Shown in pieces: positions 25,537 to 36,109 of a stretch of 64,000 nucleotides of DNA. The position numbers and the translations under genes were made by a program. Under the pieces are notes generated by a model. It did no database searches and was not told where the DNA came from. It saw only the letters and a list, made by a program, of their open reading frames with translations. The DNA is from Helicobacter apodemus (GTDB lineage Bacteria; Campylobacterota; Campylobacteria; Campylobacterales; Helicobacteraceae). Numbering within the stretch: position 1 is the stretch's first letter; each line of letters begins with the position of its first letter. The stretch covers positions 1-64,000 of the forward strand of contig NZ_JRPC02000003.1 of the NCBI RefSeq assembly GCF_000765745.2, written 5' to 3'.

Positions 25537-27429
25537 TTATTTCACTTCCACTACGCTCTCATCGCCGCAGATATTACGCACCTTAAGTCTTAGAGGCTTT
25601 TTGCTAGAAGTGATTTTGCCATTCCAAAACTCTTTTGTTTTCACGCCATTTTTAATCACAAAGGAATTTTTGGTGATTTTTATCTCACTGCTACTTTCCC
25701 AAGTCGCATTTTTATCGGCATTTTCACAATCAATACTTATATATTCTATACATTCTAAGCCATTTTCACTTATGCTAATAGGCGTAAAAGTTTTGCCATT
25801 CTTAATGCTCTGTGCCGCTTTTTTCTCATTATAGGCTTTGATTTTACTTAGCACTCTATCACTTAAAAATTTTGCAATTGTAAGCTCATAAATATTGTTA
25901 TTTTGCTTTAATTCATATTCTATATAATCCTCATCTATCACTTCATCAAGCAACTCGCTTAGAGGTCTTAGTTCTACCTCTATGAGTGTATGCGTATTTT
26001 GCTCTTTGATAAATTTTTGCATTTCCTCTAAATCCTCAATATCTATATAATACACAATGACTTTTTTTACATCAAGCTCTTCATCAAGAGCATTTAGCCC
26101 TTTATTAATCAGTTCATTCATCGCCACAATATCAAGCATTTTGCTACCACTATCTAGCAGATTTGGCACAGAGACAGGCACCATTCCAAGTTTAGAATCC
26201 ATAATGCTTCCAAACCAAAAGTCCTTATCTAAATTTTCATTCTCACTTAAGCCCACAATGAGAGTTTTAAGCTTATCCATCGTTTGAGCTGGATTTCTAA
26301 ATAAACTTATGCCATCTTTTATTTCTAAAATATCAAATTCTGCGTTGAGTTCTTTAAGTCTATCTCTTGTTATTTGAATGGAATTTATCCCTACATCACA
26401 ATGAATAAAATGGCGCTTTAGCTTTTTAGCTACTGCGGCAGTTACCCCGCTTCCTCCAAAGAAATCTGCGACTATCATATTTTCATTAGAGCTTGCCTTG
26501 ATGATTCGCTCTAAAAGCTTTTCTGGTTTTTGAGTGGTATAATCCTGCTGTTCTTGTAACATTCTATCTATTGGTGAAATATCAATCCACCAATCCTCTA
26601 CAATTTTACCTTCTCTATTAAGATGGAAATTATCTTTAAATATTGTCCCTTTTTGGTTTGTCCCTGTAGAAAGTTTTTTATATGGAATTTTAATATCTTC
26701 CATATTTGCAATTTTATTTTCAGATTTTGCATACCAAAATAAGGTATCGTGTTTTTTTGGAAAATTATTTTTTTGATTAGCTGGTCCTGTATAGCACCAT
26801 ATTATCTCATTTACAAAATTCTCCTCCCCAAAAATCTCATCCATTAGAATCTTCACATAATGCCCGATATGCCAATCTAAATGCACATAAATACTTGCAT
26901 TCTCGCTCATTACAGATTTTATCGCGTTTAAGTTCTCATACATCCAATTTAAATAATCCTCTTTATTCCAAATATCCCCATACATCTTTTCTTCAAAGCC
27001 CTTAAAGTCCTCACTCATTTCAATTTCGCTTTCACCCTCTAGCATCTCGGCGATTTTAGGATTTCTCCTTAGATATACCTTTTTGGCATAGTCTGCTCCA
27101 CTTGCAAAAGGCGGGTCTATATAGACTAAATCTACTTCTATGCCTTGCTCTTTTAAGTAAGCACAAGCACTTAAGCATTCACCACGCAAAAGGAGATTTT
27201 GAGGCTTTTTATCATTGCAAGATACTTCGCTTTGCTTAGTATGACAAGCCTCACTCGTGCTATTTCCTCGCACGGATTCTATAAGCTTTGTTTCATAAAG
27301 GGGCATTCCACGTTTAATTTTATAGCCCACCTTGTCATTGCCACTATATTTTAAAGTGCGGGTGAAGTTATCTAAAAGGGCTTGTCCTTTAATGGGGTCT
27401 TTAAAATAGGGGATATATTTTAATGGCAT
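25537..27429 (-). CDS. mod: type III restriction-modification methyltransferase (Mod)
   Basis: A 630-residue beta-class methyltransferase with DPPF at residues 105-108 ([14 protein letters not shown]) and the SAM motif [14 protein letters not shown] later in the chain. The region between holds the variable recognition part (about residues 200-310). Mod alone methylates adenine in a short asymmetric site on one strand and supplies specificity to the Res subunit. The Res gene lies 2 bases downstream of its stop boundary in the minus-strand order (Res first, then Mod). No homopolymer or tetranucleotide tract is seen in the gene, unlike many phase-variable mod genes. Confidence 0.9.
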   Translation of the reverse strand: MPLKYIPYFKDPIKGQALLDNFTRTLKYSGNDKVGYKIKRGMPLYETKLIESVRGNSTSEACHTKQSEVSCNDKKPQNLLLRGECLSACAYLKEQGIEVDLVYIDPPFASGADYAKKVYLRRNPKIAEMLEGESEIEMSEDFKGFEEKMYGDIWNKEDYLNWMYENLNAIKSVMSENASIYVHLDWHIGHYVKILMDEIFGEENFVNEIIWCYTGPANQKNNFPKKHDTLFWYAKSENKIANMEDIKIPYKKLSTGTNQKGTIFKDNFHLNREGKIVEDWWIDISPIDRMLQEQQDYTTQKPEKLLERIIKASSNENMIVADFFGGSGVTAAVAKKLKRHFIHCDVGINSIQITRDRLKELNAEFDILEIKDGISLFRNPAQTMDKLKTLIVGLSENENLDKDFWFGSIMDSKLGMVPVSVPNLLDSGSKMLDIVAMNELINKGLNALDEELDVKKVIVYYIDIEDLEEMQKFIKEQNTHTLIEVELRPLSELLDEVIDEDYIEYELKQNNNIYELTIAKFLSDRVLSKIKAYNEKKAAQSIKNGKTFTPISISENGLECIEYISIDCENADKNATWESSSEIKITKNSFVIKNGVKTKEFWNGKITSSKKPLRLKVRNICGDESVVEVK

Positions 27430-27431
27430 TT

Positions 27432-30284
27432 TTACTCCTTTGTTTCAAAAAAACTTAACGCTTCATTGATTTTACCAATAAGCCTATTGCCTTTATCTAG
27501 CACATTGCCTTTGTCGTCAGCATCTTGCAAATATAAAAAGCTAAATTTCTTATAGCCAAATTCTTTATTATTCAACTTAATAAATTCGTCCATAAATGCC
27601 TTTTTAGGCTTGAAATTCTCTGCAAAAGTCTGTCCTTTTGTCTCTACAATTAAGATTCTATGAATTTGCTCTTGTTTTCTTTGCAAAATCAAAAAATCAG
27701 GCGTGTAGTTACCTAAATTGGTATTTTTATAAGAAGATTCTATTTTGAATTCACTTAGGGCATTATCACCATTATAATAAAGCTCTAAATCAAGCTCTTT
27801 AAATTTCTGTAATTTTAAAATCTCATCAAAAACTTCTCTTTCATACGCACTATCAGTTTGATAAGGTAAATAGTGGTAGGTTTTGTCCTTATCAAACCCT
27901 TGTGATTTTAATATGGTAATTTCTTTTTCATTAATAGCTTTTTGCGCTCCAGCTTCACCTAGAATCTTAATAAGATTTGCTTTGTCTTCTTCACTTAAAG
28001 TTGTGCCTATTTTGCCACTATCCTCATCTATGATTTGTTGCACTATATTTTGCTGTGGGATAAAGGACTTACTATCCTCTACAAAAATGGGTGATTTTAA
28101 ATTTGAAGCGATAAGCAAACTCGCACTTTGAGGAATTAGCTCTTTTTGTATGTGAAACTTTCTTTTATCGCAAAAGGCTTTTCTAATGCTAGATTCTAAA
28201 GCCTTTCTATCAAAATCTAGATTAAAATAAAGCTTATCGTTTTCTTTTAAGGTAATTGTATCAAAAAGCTTTTTAAGTGGCTTTTCAAAAGGCGTTAAAT
28301 CGTGCATTGTAAGCGTGTGAAAACTCTCTTTTATTATTGCATAAAGCCAAAGCTTAAAATGCGCTTCTTCTTTAATTTGTCTTTTTTTTACCTCTGTATT
28401 TAGCACTTGATTTTCTAAATCTTGCTCTTTGATGATAAAGCTATCCTTTGTAGGCTTGATGGATTTTAAACTTTTAACTGGATTTGCACTTTTTGTAATA
28501 AAGTTTTCAAAAACAAGTTTGAGCTGATAAAAATCAATAGGACTTAAATGAAGCCTTTTTGTCCTATCAAATCTTTGCACTTCTATTAGCTTTTCTCTCT
28601 CACCTTTTTGGAACTCCTCTAAGCTCATTTTTTGCTCTTGTTTTAATTGTTCTTCAAGTTTTTTGACGTTAAATTCATTAAGATAAATCAGGGCTTTTTC
28701 ATCTTTATGTTTTTGCACTTGCCTTAAACACCTACAAGCAGTTTGCAAGACCATATTTTTAGGACAATCGCCCTCTTGGGATAAAACAACCCCGCTTAAA
28801 GATTTACAATCCCAGCCCTCTTTGCCAATTTGGACAAGCAAAATGACTTTGATTTTGGATAAAGGTGAATCAAGATTTTCAAACTCTGCTAAAGCATTTT
28901 TGGGCTCGGGGTAGGACTTGTTTCCCTTATGAAATTTCAAAATATGAGTGGAATCTAGTTTAGATTCTGCTAGAATTTCGCACACTTTAGGATAAATCTG
29001 CTCCTCTAAATTTTCTATACTCCCGCAATAAATTGCAATTTTACTATTTAAAGCATTTTCATAAGTTTTAGAATCTGTTAAAAACTCTCTCAAGGCTTGT
29101 TCTACGATTTCAAGACGATTAGAAGTATAAGCAGTTTTAAGCACAGGAGTTTTAAGAAAATTTCCTATACCTTTAATGAGTGGATAATAATATACGATAT
29201 TTGAAATTTCTTTATGCTCAATTTTCACCTCTTCACTTATAGATATTTTTTCTGTGCTTTTTAGATAAGGAGTGCCTGAAAATCCAGCGACCATATTCAC
29301 AGAACCTTTATCGTTCCACTCACTCACAACACGTCTTAGCTTGATTTCTTCATTTGCTGCGTGATGCACTTCATCAATAAAAATGCCTAAATGTGGAATC
29401 TTTGTGATAGTATCTCTTAGCTCATTTGCACTGCTCCATTCTTGCTTTTGCTCCTTGCTTAAATCTTTGTGTAAAACCTCTTTATCATCAAGCTTTTCTA
29501 AAATGACTTTTTCAGCATTGGTAAGCAAAATCACGCCAAACATAGTTTCATACGGCTGATGAGAAGCAACTTTAGCAACATTGGGATTTTGGATTTTATT
29601 ACTTTTCTTATTTGTTTTGCTTTGATTTAAAATCTCAAATTTAATAAGTTTTTTAAGCTTACTTGCACTCGGTTCGGGCAAAATCCAACTCACATCAAAA
29701 TCCTTAATATTCCTAAGGCTTGGAATAATAGAGCTTTTAAGCCCTGAAGGAGCTAGGATTAAGAAATTGTGCACAAAAGCTTTATTATCTGGCTCATTAA
29801 GCGCAAAATACAAATCTAAATACATAAAGGCTGCCATAAGATAAGTTTTACCCGCACCCATAGGCAAAGAAAAGAGATAATCTGTATAGGAAACATTGTA
29901 AAAAAAGCTCTTAAAAATACTTTCATAATCTAAGCTTTTGAAGTTTTTGTTTATAAAATTCAACAAAGGCTTTTTGCCAAGTGCAAGGGCTATACCATAG
30001 AAATTTAAAGCTGCTTTGTTTTGCGATAAATGTTCAAAAAGTGCGTGGCTAACTTTGTCTTGTAAGCCCTCAATCTCTAGTGTGGAAATCTTTCTTTCAT
30101 AGAAAAGCTGCCATAAAGGCTTGTTTTGGCACTCAATTTTAAGGTATAAATAGGTTTTAATAGCTTCAATTTGTGCATCACGCAAAGCGTTTTTCTTTTG
30201 CATATAAGAAATAAGTTCCTTAATGGGGCAATCTTTTGCGCTAAACCAAGTATCTCTAGTTTTTGTAATTATTGGGTAAAACAT
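27432..30284 (-). CDS. res: type III restriction enzyme, Res subunit (helicase-nuclease)
   Basis: A 950-residue SF2 helicase. Walker A is [13 protein letters not shown] near residue 145, motif II is [12 protein letters not shown], motif III GFSGTP, and motif VI-like [12 protein letters not shown] follows. The C-terminus carries a PD-(D/E)xK nuclease: [12 protein letters not shown] with ILIVETKG. With Mod it forms the ATP-dependent type III restriction complex that cuts about 25 bases beyond the site. It is first in the minus-strand operon, with only two bases between it and mod. Full length for the family and no frameshift, so the system looks intact. Confidence 0.9.
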   Translation of the reverse strand: MFYPIITKTRDTWFSAKDCPIKELISYMQKKNALRDAQIEAIKTYLYLKIECQNKPLWQLFYERKISTLEIEGLQDKVSHALFEHLSQNKAALNFYGIALALGKKPLLNFINKNFKSLDYESIFKSFFYNVSYTDYLFSLPMGAGKTYLMAAFMYLDLYFALNEPDNKAFVHNFLILAPSGLKSSIIPSLRNIKDFDVSWILPEPSASKLKKLIKFEILNQSKTNKKSNKIQNPNVAKVASHQPYETMFGVILLTNAEKVILEKLDDKEVLHKDLSKEQKQEWSSANELRDTITKIPHLGIFIDEVHHAANEEIKLRRVVSEWNDKGSVNMVAGFSGTPYLKSTEKISISEEVKIEHKEISNIVYYYPLIKGIGNFLKTPVLKTAYTSNRLEIVEQALREFLTDSKTYENALNSKIAIYCGSIENLEEQIYPKVCEILAESKLDSTHILKFHKGNKSYPEPKNALAEFENLDSPLSKIKVILLVQIGKEGWDCKSLSGVVLSQEGDCPKNMVLQTACRCLRQVQKHKDEKALIYLNEFNVKKLEEQLKQEQKMSLEEFQKGEREKLIEVQRFDRTKRLHLSPIDFYQLKLVFENFITKSANPVKSLKSIKPTKDSFIIKEQDLENQVLNTEVKKRQIKEEAHFKLWLYAIIKESFHTLTMHDLTPFEKPLKKLFDTITLKENDKLYFNLDFDRKALESSIRKAFCDKRKFHIQKELIPQSASLLIASNLKSPIFVEDSKSFIPQQNIVQQIIDEDSGKIGTTLSEEDKANLIKILGEAGAQKAINEKEITILKSQGFDKDKTYHYLPYQTDSAYEREVFDEILKLQKFKELDLELYYNGDNALSEFKIESSYKNTNLGNYTPDFLILQRKQEQIHRILIVETKGQTFAENFKPKKAFMDEFIKLNNKEFGYKKFSFLYLQDADDKGNVLDKGNRLIGKINEALSFFETKE

Positions 30285-30307
30285 TTCAATCTTTGCTTAA
30301 TAAATTA

Positions 30308-30400
30308 TTATCTTGGGAATGTTTGCTTATGAAAATTGTTGATTTTCACATCTAAGTAGCAATCCTCTAGTTTAGAATAAAATGCTTTTTGATAGTTCAT
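30308..30400 (-). other. 30-residue stub upstream of res
   Basis: An ATG frame (MNYQKAFYSKLEDCYLDVKI...) sits just upstream of res in the same direction and ends 24 bases before its start. It has no recognised family and no clear ribosome binding site. It could be a leader peptide or remnant. The remainder of 30285-30519 holds no gene. Confidence 0.25.
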
Positions 30401-30519
30401 ACGCACCCCACTATATCTTTATTTAGCAGTATTCTATCCATATTGCGCTTATGCTTTATTAAATTTAACGATTCACATTCTAGTCTTTGAAATTACAAGG
30501 CTCTTTTTATCAACCCCCT

Positions 30520-30550
30520 TTGACAAATACTAGGTATCAGGCTTTATAAT
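30520..30550 (+). promoter_or_regulatory. sigma70-type promoter with embedded inverted repeat (copy 2 of 3)
   Basis: TTGACA at 30520-30525, TATAAT at 30545-30550, 19-bp spacer. Within the spacer lies ATACTAGGTAT, a perfect 4-3-4 inverted repeat, then CAGG. It is nearly identical to the promoter at 31792. It drives the MFS pump that starts at 30585. Confidence 0.75.
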
Positions 30551-30584
30551 GCCAATTTTTTATCTCAAAATCAAAGGATTCCAG

Positions 30585-31740
30585 ATGACAAAAACAAATC
30601 CTCTTTTACTTCCTACGCTAATGCTTGGTGTATTTGTGCTTTTGAGTATGGAGCTTGGAATGATGGGCGTACTGCCTATCGTGGCGGAAGTCTATAATGT
30701 GAGTGTCGCAGACGCGGGGTGGGTTGTGAGTATTTTTGCACTCATTGTTGTGCTTGTCGCACCGATTTTACCCCCGCTTTTGACGAAGTATGACGCAAAG
30801 AAAGTCCTTCTTACTTGTTTGCTTGTCTTTAGCGTTAGTTCGTTTTTGGCAGCCTTTTGCACAAATTTTATTGTGTTGCTTAATCTTGCGCGCAATTCCA
30901 GCGTTTTTTCACCCTATCTTTTGCGCCTTTGCCTTTAGTATGGCAGCGGATTCTGTCCCACACAACGAGTCCCCAAAGGCAATCGCAAAGGTTTTTATCG
31001 CTGTCTCTGCGGGTATGACGCTTGGGGTGCCGCTTACTAGCTTTATCGCAAGCAATACAAGCCTTGAAATGTCTTTTATCTTTTTTGGTGCGCTTAATGC
31101 CCTAAGCCTCCTTGCCACACTTGCATTTATTCCAAGTCAAAAGCAAGAGCAAAAAGCCGCGCAAAAAGAGCAATTTAAGGTGTTGGCAAAGCCCATAGTG
31201 TGGGTTTCTGTCATTGTTGTAATGCTTCTTAATGGCGCAATGTTTGGCTTTTATAGCTATATGAGTGAGTTTTTGCTCAATTTCACACAGGTTTCTTTTA
31301 ACCTCATCAGCGCACTTTTGCTTATCTATGGGCTAAGCAATATCATCGGCAATTTCATCGCGGGCAAAAGCCTTGTGAGTGCGCCCAATGCGACTTTAAG
31401 AATCGTGCCTTTAAGCCTCATTGCATTATATGTCGCGCTCTTTTTTGGCGGGGGCAATGCTTGGGGCGCGAGTGTGATTCTCATCATTCTTGGAATCTTT
31501 GCGGGAGTTGGCAACAATATGGCGCAATTTGTTGTAACCTCACCTATCCCAGAGGCAAAGGAACTTGCAAATGGGCTTTTCATCAGTACTGCAAATATCG
31601 GAATCACACTTGGCACTTCGCTGTGCGGGTTGTTTATCTCGCTTAATGGCTCACGTTTTGTAGTTTTAGCGGCAGTGTGCTTGGTGATTTTAAGTATTAT
31701 ATTTTTAATGCTTAGAGGGCAGATTCTAAAGGACAGATAG
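30585..31740 (+). pseudogene. MFS efflux transporter, single frameshift
   Basis: The ATG at 30585 follows AAAGGA by 7 bases. The protein reads as a 12-helix drug/sugar MFS pump of the AraJ/YdhP kind: MELGMMGVLPIVAEVYNVSV near the start and LANGLFISTANIGITLGTSL near the end. One extra base at about 30885-30895 throws the frame off after FCTNFIVLL; the downstream frame resumes with LRAIPAFFHPIFCAFAFSMA. Without it the product would be 384 residues, the family's normal length. The break is not in a homopolymer, so it is a mutation or a sequencing error rather than a phase switch. Promoter copy 2 lies just upstream. Confidence 0.8.
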
Positions 31741-31791
31741 AAGCAAAATGCGATTAAGAAAAATTTAAATAATAAATTCTAACAATCCCTC

Positions 31792-31822
31792 TTGACAAAT
31801 ACTAGTTATCAGGTTTTATAAT
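31792..31822 (+). promoter_or_regulatory. sigma70-type promoter with embedded inverted repeat (copy 3 of 3)
   Basis: TTGACA at 31792-31797 and TATAAT at 31817-31822 with a 19-bp spacer containing ATACTAGTTAT (one mismatch from the 4-3-4 repeat) and CAGG. Apart from three positions it equals the promoter at 30520. It faces the broken alpha/beta hydrolase. Confidence 0.75.
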
Positions 31823-31854
31823 GCCAAATGTATTTCAATCTTAAAGGAGAAAAA

Positions 31855-32885
31855 ATGACACATACAGCATTTACACAAACTTTCACACGCATTTTTATAA
31901 TGCTGATATTTTTTCTAGGAGATGGAGCAATGGCTCAAGAGAAATAGGATAAGGTATTTGCAAAAAGCAATGAAGTCAAAGTCCAAAAGGTAAAATTCAC
32001 CAATCGTTACGGAATCACATTGACGGGGGATTTGTATCTACCTAAGAATCTAGGCAAAACCAAAAGCTCCCCTCAATCGCAATCAGCGGTCCTTTTTGTG
32101 CAGTCAAAGAACAAGCAAGTGGATTCTACACGCAAACTTTGGTGCAAAAGGGATTTATCACTTTAGCCTTTGACTCTTCTTATACAGGAGAGAGTTGGGG
32201 GTAACCCGCATAATGTCGTCTCACCCGATATAAACACAGAAGATTTTAGTGCGGCAGTGGATTTTTTAAGCAATTATACAAATGTGGATTCTAATAAGAT
32301 CGGTATTTTAGGCATTTGCGGATTTGGCGGATTTGCGCTCAATGCCACAGCAATGGATACACGCACTAAGGCAGTGGTAACTTCTACAATGTATGATATG
32401 AGCCGCGTGAATGCAAATGGCTATTTTCATTCTATGGACGCAAAGGTGCGTTACAAGCTTAAAGAGAGTCTTAATAATCAACGCACAAAAGATTTAAAAA
32501 TGGCACTTTCGCTAAATCCGATTGGTTACCCCAAAAGCTCACAGGCGATGAACCACAATTTATAAAAGATTATTTTGATTATTACAAAACGCCTCATGGA
32601 TTCCACGCACGCTCAATTAACTCCAACGGAAATTGGAATCTCGCTTCCTCTCTAAGCTTTCTTAATATGCCCATTCTTACATACAGCGATGAAATAGAGA
32701 ATGCAGTTTTAATCATTCACAGAGATAAGGCACATAGCAAATACTTTAGTCAAGATGCCCACAAAAAGCTTAAGAGCAAAAATAAAGAATTATTGCTTAT
32801 CAAAGACGCCAATCACACAGACTTGTGTGACAAAAAGATTCCATTTGACAAAATAGAAGCATTTTTGAATGCAAATTTGAAGTAA
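31855..32885 (+). pseudogene. secreted alpha/beta hydrolase, several stops and frameshifts
   Basis: ATG at 31855 follows AAAGGAG. A signal-like start (ending GAMAQEK) meets TAG at 31948. The rest is recognisable in shifting frames: VKFTNRYGITLTGDLYLPKN, then GFITLAFDSSYTGES, NPHNVVSPDINTEDFSAAVD FL, the nucleophile region IGILGICGFGGFALN (Cys in place of Ser), and a C-terminus with VLIIHRDKAHSKYFSQDAHK and the catalytic His in DANHTDL. At least one nonsense codon and three frameshifts are needed to rebuild it. It resembles dienelactone-hydrolase-like proteins. Dead. Confidence 0.8.
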
Positions 32886-32903
32886 GAAATGCGGAGGATC
32901 AAT

Positions 32904-33011
32904 ATGCGTAAATACACTTTTCTTTGTTTGTTGTTTGCGCTGCTAACGCAAAATTTAGACAAACTAAAGTTGTCTTTACAAACAAACACTAAAGGTGGAA
33001 TTTGCTTATAA
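32904..33011 (+). pseudogene. signal-peptide stub of a secreted protein
   Basis: CGGAGG lies 7 bases before the ATG. The 35-residue frame starts MRKYTFLCLLFALLTQ, a Sec signal, and then runs into unrelated sequence and a stop. It directly follows the dead hydrolase and was probably the next gene of that operon. Confidence 0.4.
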
Positions 33012-33257
33012 AGACCACCTTAGAGTGCTTCTTAAAAGTTACAGACTTAATATTCAAAAAGAAAATCTACACTAGGAAATCTTCATTCATTCCTCTATGA
33101 TAGAAATGCTTTTAAAAACATAAGCACCTTAACAAACTTAAAATCTAAAAAAGAAATTCCTATGAAGTGTAAAACTCCTTTAGGCAGAAAAACTTTTAAA
33201 GTTTTCAGGTATTATTAAATTAACTAACTAGGCGTTAGTGATAATTTTTAATTTATC
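33012..33257. other. intergenic, no gene seen
   Basis: A short + strand frame near 33097-33219 (contains DRNAFKNISTLTNLKSKKEI) has no start or recognised family. Nothing else is supported. Confidence 0.3.
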
Positions 33258-33430
33258 TTTATGTTCTGTATAGTTCGCAACACTATACACGCTTTAAATC
33301 GTAAAATGCAAGGCTTTTGCCTTTATGAATTGCTTTTTACGATTTAAGAGCTGCTCTATGTTACCATAGACAACGGACTATATCTTCACTCTAAAAAAGA
33401 GTGTCCCTCCGCTTGGGCTGTCTTAGTAAT
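33258..33430 (-). ncRNA. structured RNA resembling the 3' half of a group I intron
   Basis: Read on the minus strand, AGATATAGTCC (33375-33385) matches the conserved S/P7' element of group I introns. It is preceded by a P8-like hairpin CACTCT/AGAGTG (33387-33403), and followed by a P9-like hairpin CTATG-GTAA-CATAG with a GNRA loop (33356-33369), a long P9.1-like hairpin with 16-bp arms and one mismatch (33296-33311 with 33330-33345, enclosing GGC..GCC), and a P9.2-like hairpin (33267-33274 with 33282-33289). The end GAACATAAAG is like the 3' end of the phage T4 td intron. The P7 5' strand and P3-P6 core were not convincingly found, so it may be truncated or a related element. Confidence 0.45.
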
Positions 33431-33451
33431 TCCTCATTCTCTCTTATACTA

Positions 33452-33925
33452 TTATGCTTCTTGTTTCTTGCTCTCTTGTGTTTTAGTTTCTTTTGTCTCA
33501 ATAGATTTTCTAATCTCTTGCCTTAAAAAGAAGTTTGTAATACCACGACTTTTGCCATTATTGACTAATAATTCTTTACCATACATATTTGCTTCTGTAA
33601 TTTTTGTATAAATTTCATCAACAAGTTTAATCCATTTTTCCATATCTTTTGCACTAATTTTATCACCCCAAAGATTCCTTAATGTAGAATCTAGTGCATC
33701 TGTTGCCCTTAATTCTTTAAAGATTTTTATAGCATTTAAAGACTTAAGGATAAAGACTTCTGCATTAATATTCTTTTCAATGATTGCCATTTTGCGTTTT
33801 TGATTTACTTCAATAATACTTCGTCTTGATGGTGGATTATTATTTTGTGTAGGTCTTATGGGTTGATTATTTGTTTCAATCATATTTTCTTGACTTTCTT
33901 GTTGTCCTGCTTTGATTTTAGCCAT
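33452..33925 (-). CDS. hypothetical protein, Asn/Gln-rich N-terminus
   Basis: A 157-residue protein: a polar, low-complexity first 40 residues (NNQPIRPTQNNNPPSRRS), a helical core with LRNLWGDKISAKDMEKWIKL and VNNGKSRGITNFFLRQEIRK, and a Lys/Glu/Thr tail. AAGGAGC precedes the ATG by 7 bases. No family recognised; no nuclease motif. Inverted repeats flank it (33432-33443 with 34022-34037), so the gene would sit in a loop of any RNA formed with the neighbouring structure. Possibly mobile-element cargo. Confidence 0.5.
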   Translation of the reverse strand: MAKIKAGQQESQENMIETNNQPIRPTQNNNPPSRRSIIEVNQKRKMAIIEKNINAEVFILKSLNAIKIFKELRATDALDSTLRNLWGDKISAKDMEKWIKLVDEIYTKITEANMYGKELLVNNGKSRGITNFFLRQEIRKSIETKETKTQESKKQEA

Positions 33926-34138
33926 TTTAGCTCCTTATTATTTAATTGTTGTTTTTTATATGGATAATCATCTTTTAGCTTACGCTTATAGACTACTTTA
34001 AAAAAAAGATTGAATAATAATGAGAGAATGAATGAGGTAAGGTTTAGATTAAAAGGTCAAAGGTATTTAAAATATCATTCAGGTTAGAGATTTACTTTTT
34101 AAACCCTTTATTTTTAAAAGGTACCCTAAATAGCTAAA

Positions 34139-35650
34139 TTATTTTTCTAATTCTGTGTTTAACATTCTCTTGAGGGGATTTTTTAAGAAAAAAAGGATAA
34201 TGGCCATGATTAATAACACATAAACAGCATTCCCAAAAAGATTTGGCAGGGATTCTAATTTATCCGCTTCAACCTCACCACCAACAAGCCCTGCTACTAC
34301 ATTCCCAAGTGATAATGAAATAAACCAAAGTCCCATAACTTGCCCCCTAATCATTTTTGGTGCGATACTAGTCATTAGGGATAAACTAATAGGACTTAAG
34401 GCAAGCTCACCAATAGTTAAAAAAAAATAACTTGCAATAAGCCATAAAGGAGAGACTTGCATACTTCCATTGTTTAAGACGAAATAAGAAGCAAGCATCA
34501 TAATAGCAAAAGATATAGCGGCAAAAATAATCCCTAAATTAAATTTTGCGATACTGCTAACTTCCCTATTTTTCTTAGATAATCCTATCCATATTGCACT
34601 CATAATAGGTGCTAATGTAATGATGAATAAAGAATTAATGGATTGAAACCAAGCAGTAGGAATCTCCCAGCCAAAAATTATTCTATCTGTATAATCTTGT
34701 GCGAATAGATTAAAAGAGGTGGGTTGTTGTTCAAAAGTAGACCAAAAAAAGGTTGCGGTGATAAATAAAACAAGAAAGACTATGAGGTTTTTTCTCTCAT
34801 TAGGGGTAAGTCCAGCAAAAAAGAATAAATACCCAAAATAAAGTAAAGCGGCTCCACTAATGATGACTATCATATTCTTTGAGATATTCACTGCATTAAG
34901 TTCTATTATGCCAATTCCACATAATAGGATAAATACCGACAATAAAGCTAAGGCAATAAAAGTATATAAGGCTATATTCTTGGATTGAGCGTGTTTAGCC
35001 CAAGTGGAGTCAATGCCTACTTTTGCTTCAAATTCTTTAAAATCTGGAATAGTTTTAAAATAAAAAATCATTAAGGATATTAACATACCAATCCCACCAA
35101 CACCAAAACCTAAATGCCAACCATATTCTTTAGCTACAAGCCCACAAATAAGAGGTGCTATAAATGCACCTATATTAATCCCCATATAAAAGATGGTAAA
35201 GCCAGAATCTTTTCTTTTGTCCTTTTGTTTATAGAGCAAACCAACCATTACAGAAGAACAGGTTTTAAATAAACCTGTGCCTAAAACGATAAAAATTAGT
35301 CCTAGAAAAAACATAAATGGCGAAAACACCGATAAAGCTATACTCAAGTGTCCTAATGCGATAAGCAATGCACCAATTAATGTAGCGTTTTTTTGCCCTA
35401 GCCAATTATCGGCTAAATAACCCCCCGGTAATGTGGCGAGATATAAAGTTCCAGCGAAGATTCCAACAATAGCACTAGCACTTTGCCTATCAAGCTCTAA
35501 ACCACCCTCATTAAGGGTGGCTATCATAAATAATACAAGCAAGGAGCGGATACCATAAAAAGAGAATCTCTCCCATAACTCTGTAAAAGTAAGACCAAAT
35601 AAGGGTTTGGGATGCCCTATAAATGAGGTATCTAAATGAGTTTTATGCAT
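34139..35650 (-). CDS. POT/PTR-family proton-dependent peptide transporter
   Basis: A 503-residue membrane protein with the family signatures FTELWERFSFYGIRSLL (carrying the ExxERFxYY proton-coupling motif as ERFSFYG), GGYLADNWLGQKNA and FYMGINIGAFIAPLICGLVA. About 12-14 transmembrane helices. These carriers import di- and tripeptides with protons across the inner membrane. An ATG with AAGGAG 7 bases upstream supports the start. It stands alone. A degraded second copy of the GGYLADN region lies just upstream at about 35905-35980. Confidence 0.92.
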   Translation of the reverse strand: MHKTHLDTSFIGHPKPLFGLTFTELWERFSFYGIRSLLVLFMIATLNEGGLELDRQSASAIVGIFAGTLYLATLPGGYLADNWLGQKNATLIGALLIALGHLSIALSVFSPFMFFLGLIFIVLGTGLFKTCSSVMVGLLYKQKDKRKDSGFTIFYMGINIGAFIAPLICGLVAKEYGWHLGFGVGGIGMLISLMIFYFKTIPDFKEFEAKVGIDSTWAKHAQSKNIALYTFIALALLSVFILLCGIGIIELNAVNISKNMIVIISGAALLYFGYLFFFAGLTPNERKNLIVFLVLFITATFFWSTFEQQPTSFNLFAQDYTDRIIFGWEIPTAWFQSINSLFIITLAPIMSAIWIGLSKKNREVSSIAKFNLGIIFAAISFAIMMLASYFVLNNGSMQVSPLWLIASYFFLTIGELALSPISLSLMTSIAPKMIRGQVMGLWFISLSLGNVVAGLVGGEVEADKLESLPNLFGNAVYVLLIMAIILFFLKNPLKRMLNTELEK

Positions 35651-36109
35651 AAGTTCTCCTTGATATGGAAATAATCAAAAGTTTTTGATTTAATCTATAA
35701 CTCTATTAATTAGGAATTATTCTTGAGTATAGCATAGATTTATCTTAAAATTATAGGTTTTATTGGCATTTATCAATAATATGGGTATTTTTGTATAGGA
35801 ATAAAAATCAAAATAGAGACTAAGGGGTATGCTTACTTGATTTTAAGAAATGCTAGTGGATACTTACAAGGAGATTTAAGGGTTTTGAAGCTTGCTTAAG
35901 TTGGGAGGATTTATCACCTTATTAGCTAAATACCCTCTAGGTAATGGAGCAAGGTATAAAATTTAGCAAAGATTCTATTTGTTTTAAAAGTGATGTGATT
36001 TGTAGAATGGGGAGGAATCCTCCCTTATGTATGGGTATAGATAAATTTCAGATAATTTATTCAAAGCTCTAAGTTTCAAGTATAAAACTTTCTAACTTTA
36101 TTGTGTCTT
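35651..36109. other. intergenic, with a degraded copy of part of the POT transporter
   Basis: Most of the stretch is non-coding. At about 35905-35980 the + strand CTAAATACCCTCTAGGTAAT and following bases closely parallel the POT gene at 35412-35470 (same GYLAN/GGYLADN region, same orientation), so a second, decayed copy of a POT gene once lay here. A GC-rich hairpin GGGAGGA..TCCTCCC occurs at about 36009-36025. Confidence 0.45.

Noticed and set aside
33375..33403. Simple rho-independent terminator for the 157-codon gene
   Set aside because: The hairpin lacks a following T run and is part of a larger set of hairpins with a group I intron-type AGATATAGTCC element.
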